7,202 nucleotides of DNA from Tannerellaceae bacterium (GTDB lineage Bacteria > Bacteroidota > Bacteroidia > Bacteroidales > Tannerellaceae): the NCBI GenBank assembly GCA_020860805.1, contig JAJBTP010000023.1, positions 1 to 7,202 on the forward strand, given 5' to 3'. The notes beneath the pieces are model-generated. The model searched no databases. It was not told the origin of the DNA and saw only the letters and a program-made list of their open reading frames with translations. Each line of letters begins with the position of its first letter. Position 1 is the first letter of the stretch. Made by a program: the position numbers and the translations under genes. This document shows, in pieces, positions 7,005 through 7,202 of the stretch.

Positions 7005-7202
7005 CTATGTAAGGGGAGGATTCAAAAAAGCAGTTGCCAGAGGACGGGATAGTATAGCCTGCGCACCTTCATCTCCTAAAATCATTTCCAGACGGAAAAT
7101 AGATTCTGCTCCTTTGATATGTTTATTGTGATTGTAATCATAATCTACCTGCATCATTATCAACATGAAGGCTGCAAATGCAATCGTCAATCCTAATAAG
7201 TT
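7005..7202 (-). CDS. N-terminal fragment of the same ABC permease, cut by window edge and by frameshift
   Basis: Read on the minus strand from 7202, the frame gives NLLGLTIAFAAFMLIMMQ (membrane helix 1), then VDYDYNHNKHIKGAESIFRL, the start of the periplasmic domain, and continues to SRPLATAFLNPPLT before TAG at 7005-7007. The DYDYNxxxxxxxxIFRLE pattern is typical of the first periplasmic domain of Bacteroidales FtsX-type permeases. The true start lies beyond 7202, probably about 20-25 codons further on; TTG 7190 is inside helix 1 and not a credible start. After the homopolymer at 7024-7029 the frame is lost: the last few residues (NPPLT) are out-of-frame tail. Confidence 0.8.
   Translation of the reverse strand, partial: NLLGLTIAFAAFMLIMMQVDYDYNHNKHIKGAESIFRLEMILGDEGAQAILSRPLATAFLNPPLT
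7024..7029 (-). other. A6/T6 homopolymer at the permease frameshift
   Basis: On the minus strand the codons run GCT TTT TTG AAT, with six T. Adding a seventh T gives GCT TTT TTT GAA TCC TCC CCT TAC, which reads AFFESSPY and continues directly into the 667-residue frame. The join falls exactly at the point where family-like sequence switches frame, so the lesion is placed to within a few bases. It may be a real one-base deletion, a slippage site, or a homopolymer sequencing error. Confidence 0.75.

Overview
The window looks like a chromosomal fragment from a gut-type Bacteroidales (Bacteroides or Parabacteroides-like). The evidence is a moderately AT-rich composition, A/T-rich start regions without a Shine-Dalgarno, and protein families typical of that order: an AspT antiporter, an AspD-type aspartate 4-decarboxylase, a porin-like barrel and a large FtsX/MacB-type ABC permease. 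Genus assignment is inference.

Left two thirds (+ strand, 8-4623): a three-gene set. aspT is an aspartate:alanine exchanger and aspD is a PLP aspartate beta-decarboxylase. The third gene encodes a signal-peptide-bearing outer-membrane beta-barrel, starting at a GTG that overlaps the aspD stop by 4 nt. In the known AspT/AspD cycle, aspartate is imported in exchange for alanine and decarboxylated in the cytoplasm, which consumes a proton and builds proton-motive force. The linked barrel suggests an outer-membrane route for the amino acids, but this is not proven. The natural aspT start at position 8 is followed by an in-frame TAA at 23-25 (codon 6). As given, the only intact reading frame starts at an internal ATG (140) and lacks the first membrane segment.

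Between aspT and aspD (1709-1894) lies a repeat element. It has a 28-bp near-perfect inverted repeat around a 60-nt centre, and its right arm runs into three 14-bp tandem units.

Convergent spacer (4624-4911): no gene, but several hairpins. One is a GC-rich 13-bp stem just after the porin gene. Another is a 12-bp stem with T4, which lies 7 nt beyond the stop of the minus-strand gene.

Right third (- strand, 4912-7202): a MacB/FtsX-fold ABC transporter permease, cut at its N-terminus by the window edge. It is split by a one-base frameshift at an A6/T6 homopolymer (7024-7029); restoring one base rejoins the two frames seamlessly. With the aspT stop, this makes two disrupted genes among four, from recent decay, slippage-tolerant expression or sequencing error. 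I see no phage, CRISPR, tRNA, rRNA or defence system, and no clearly new multi-gene system.
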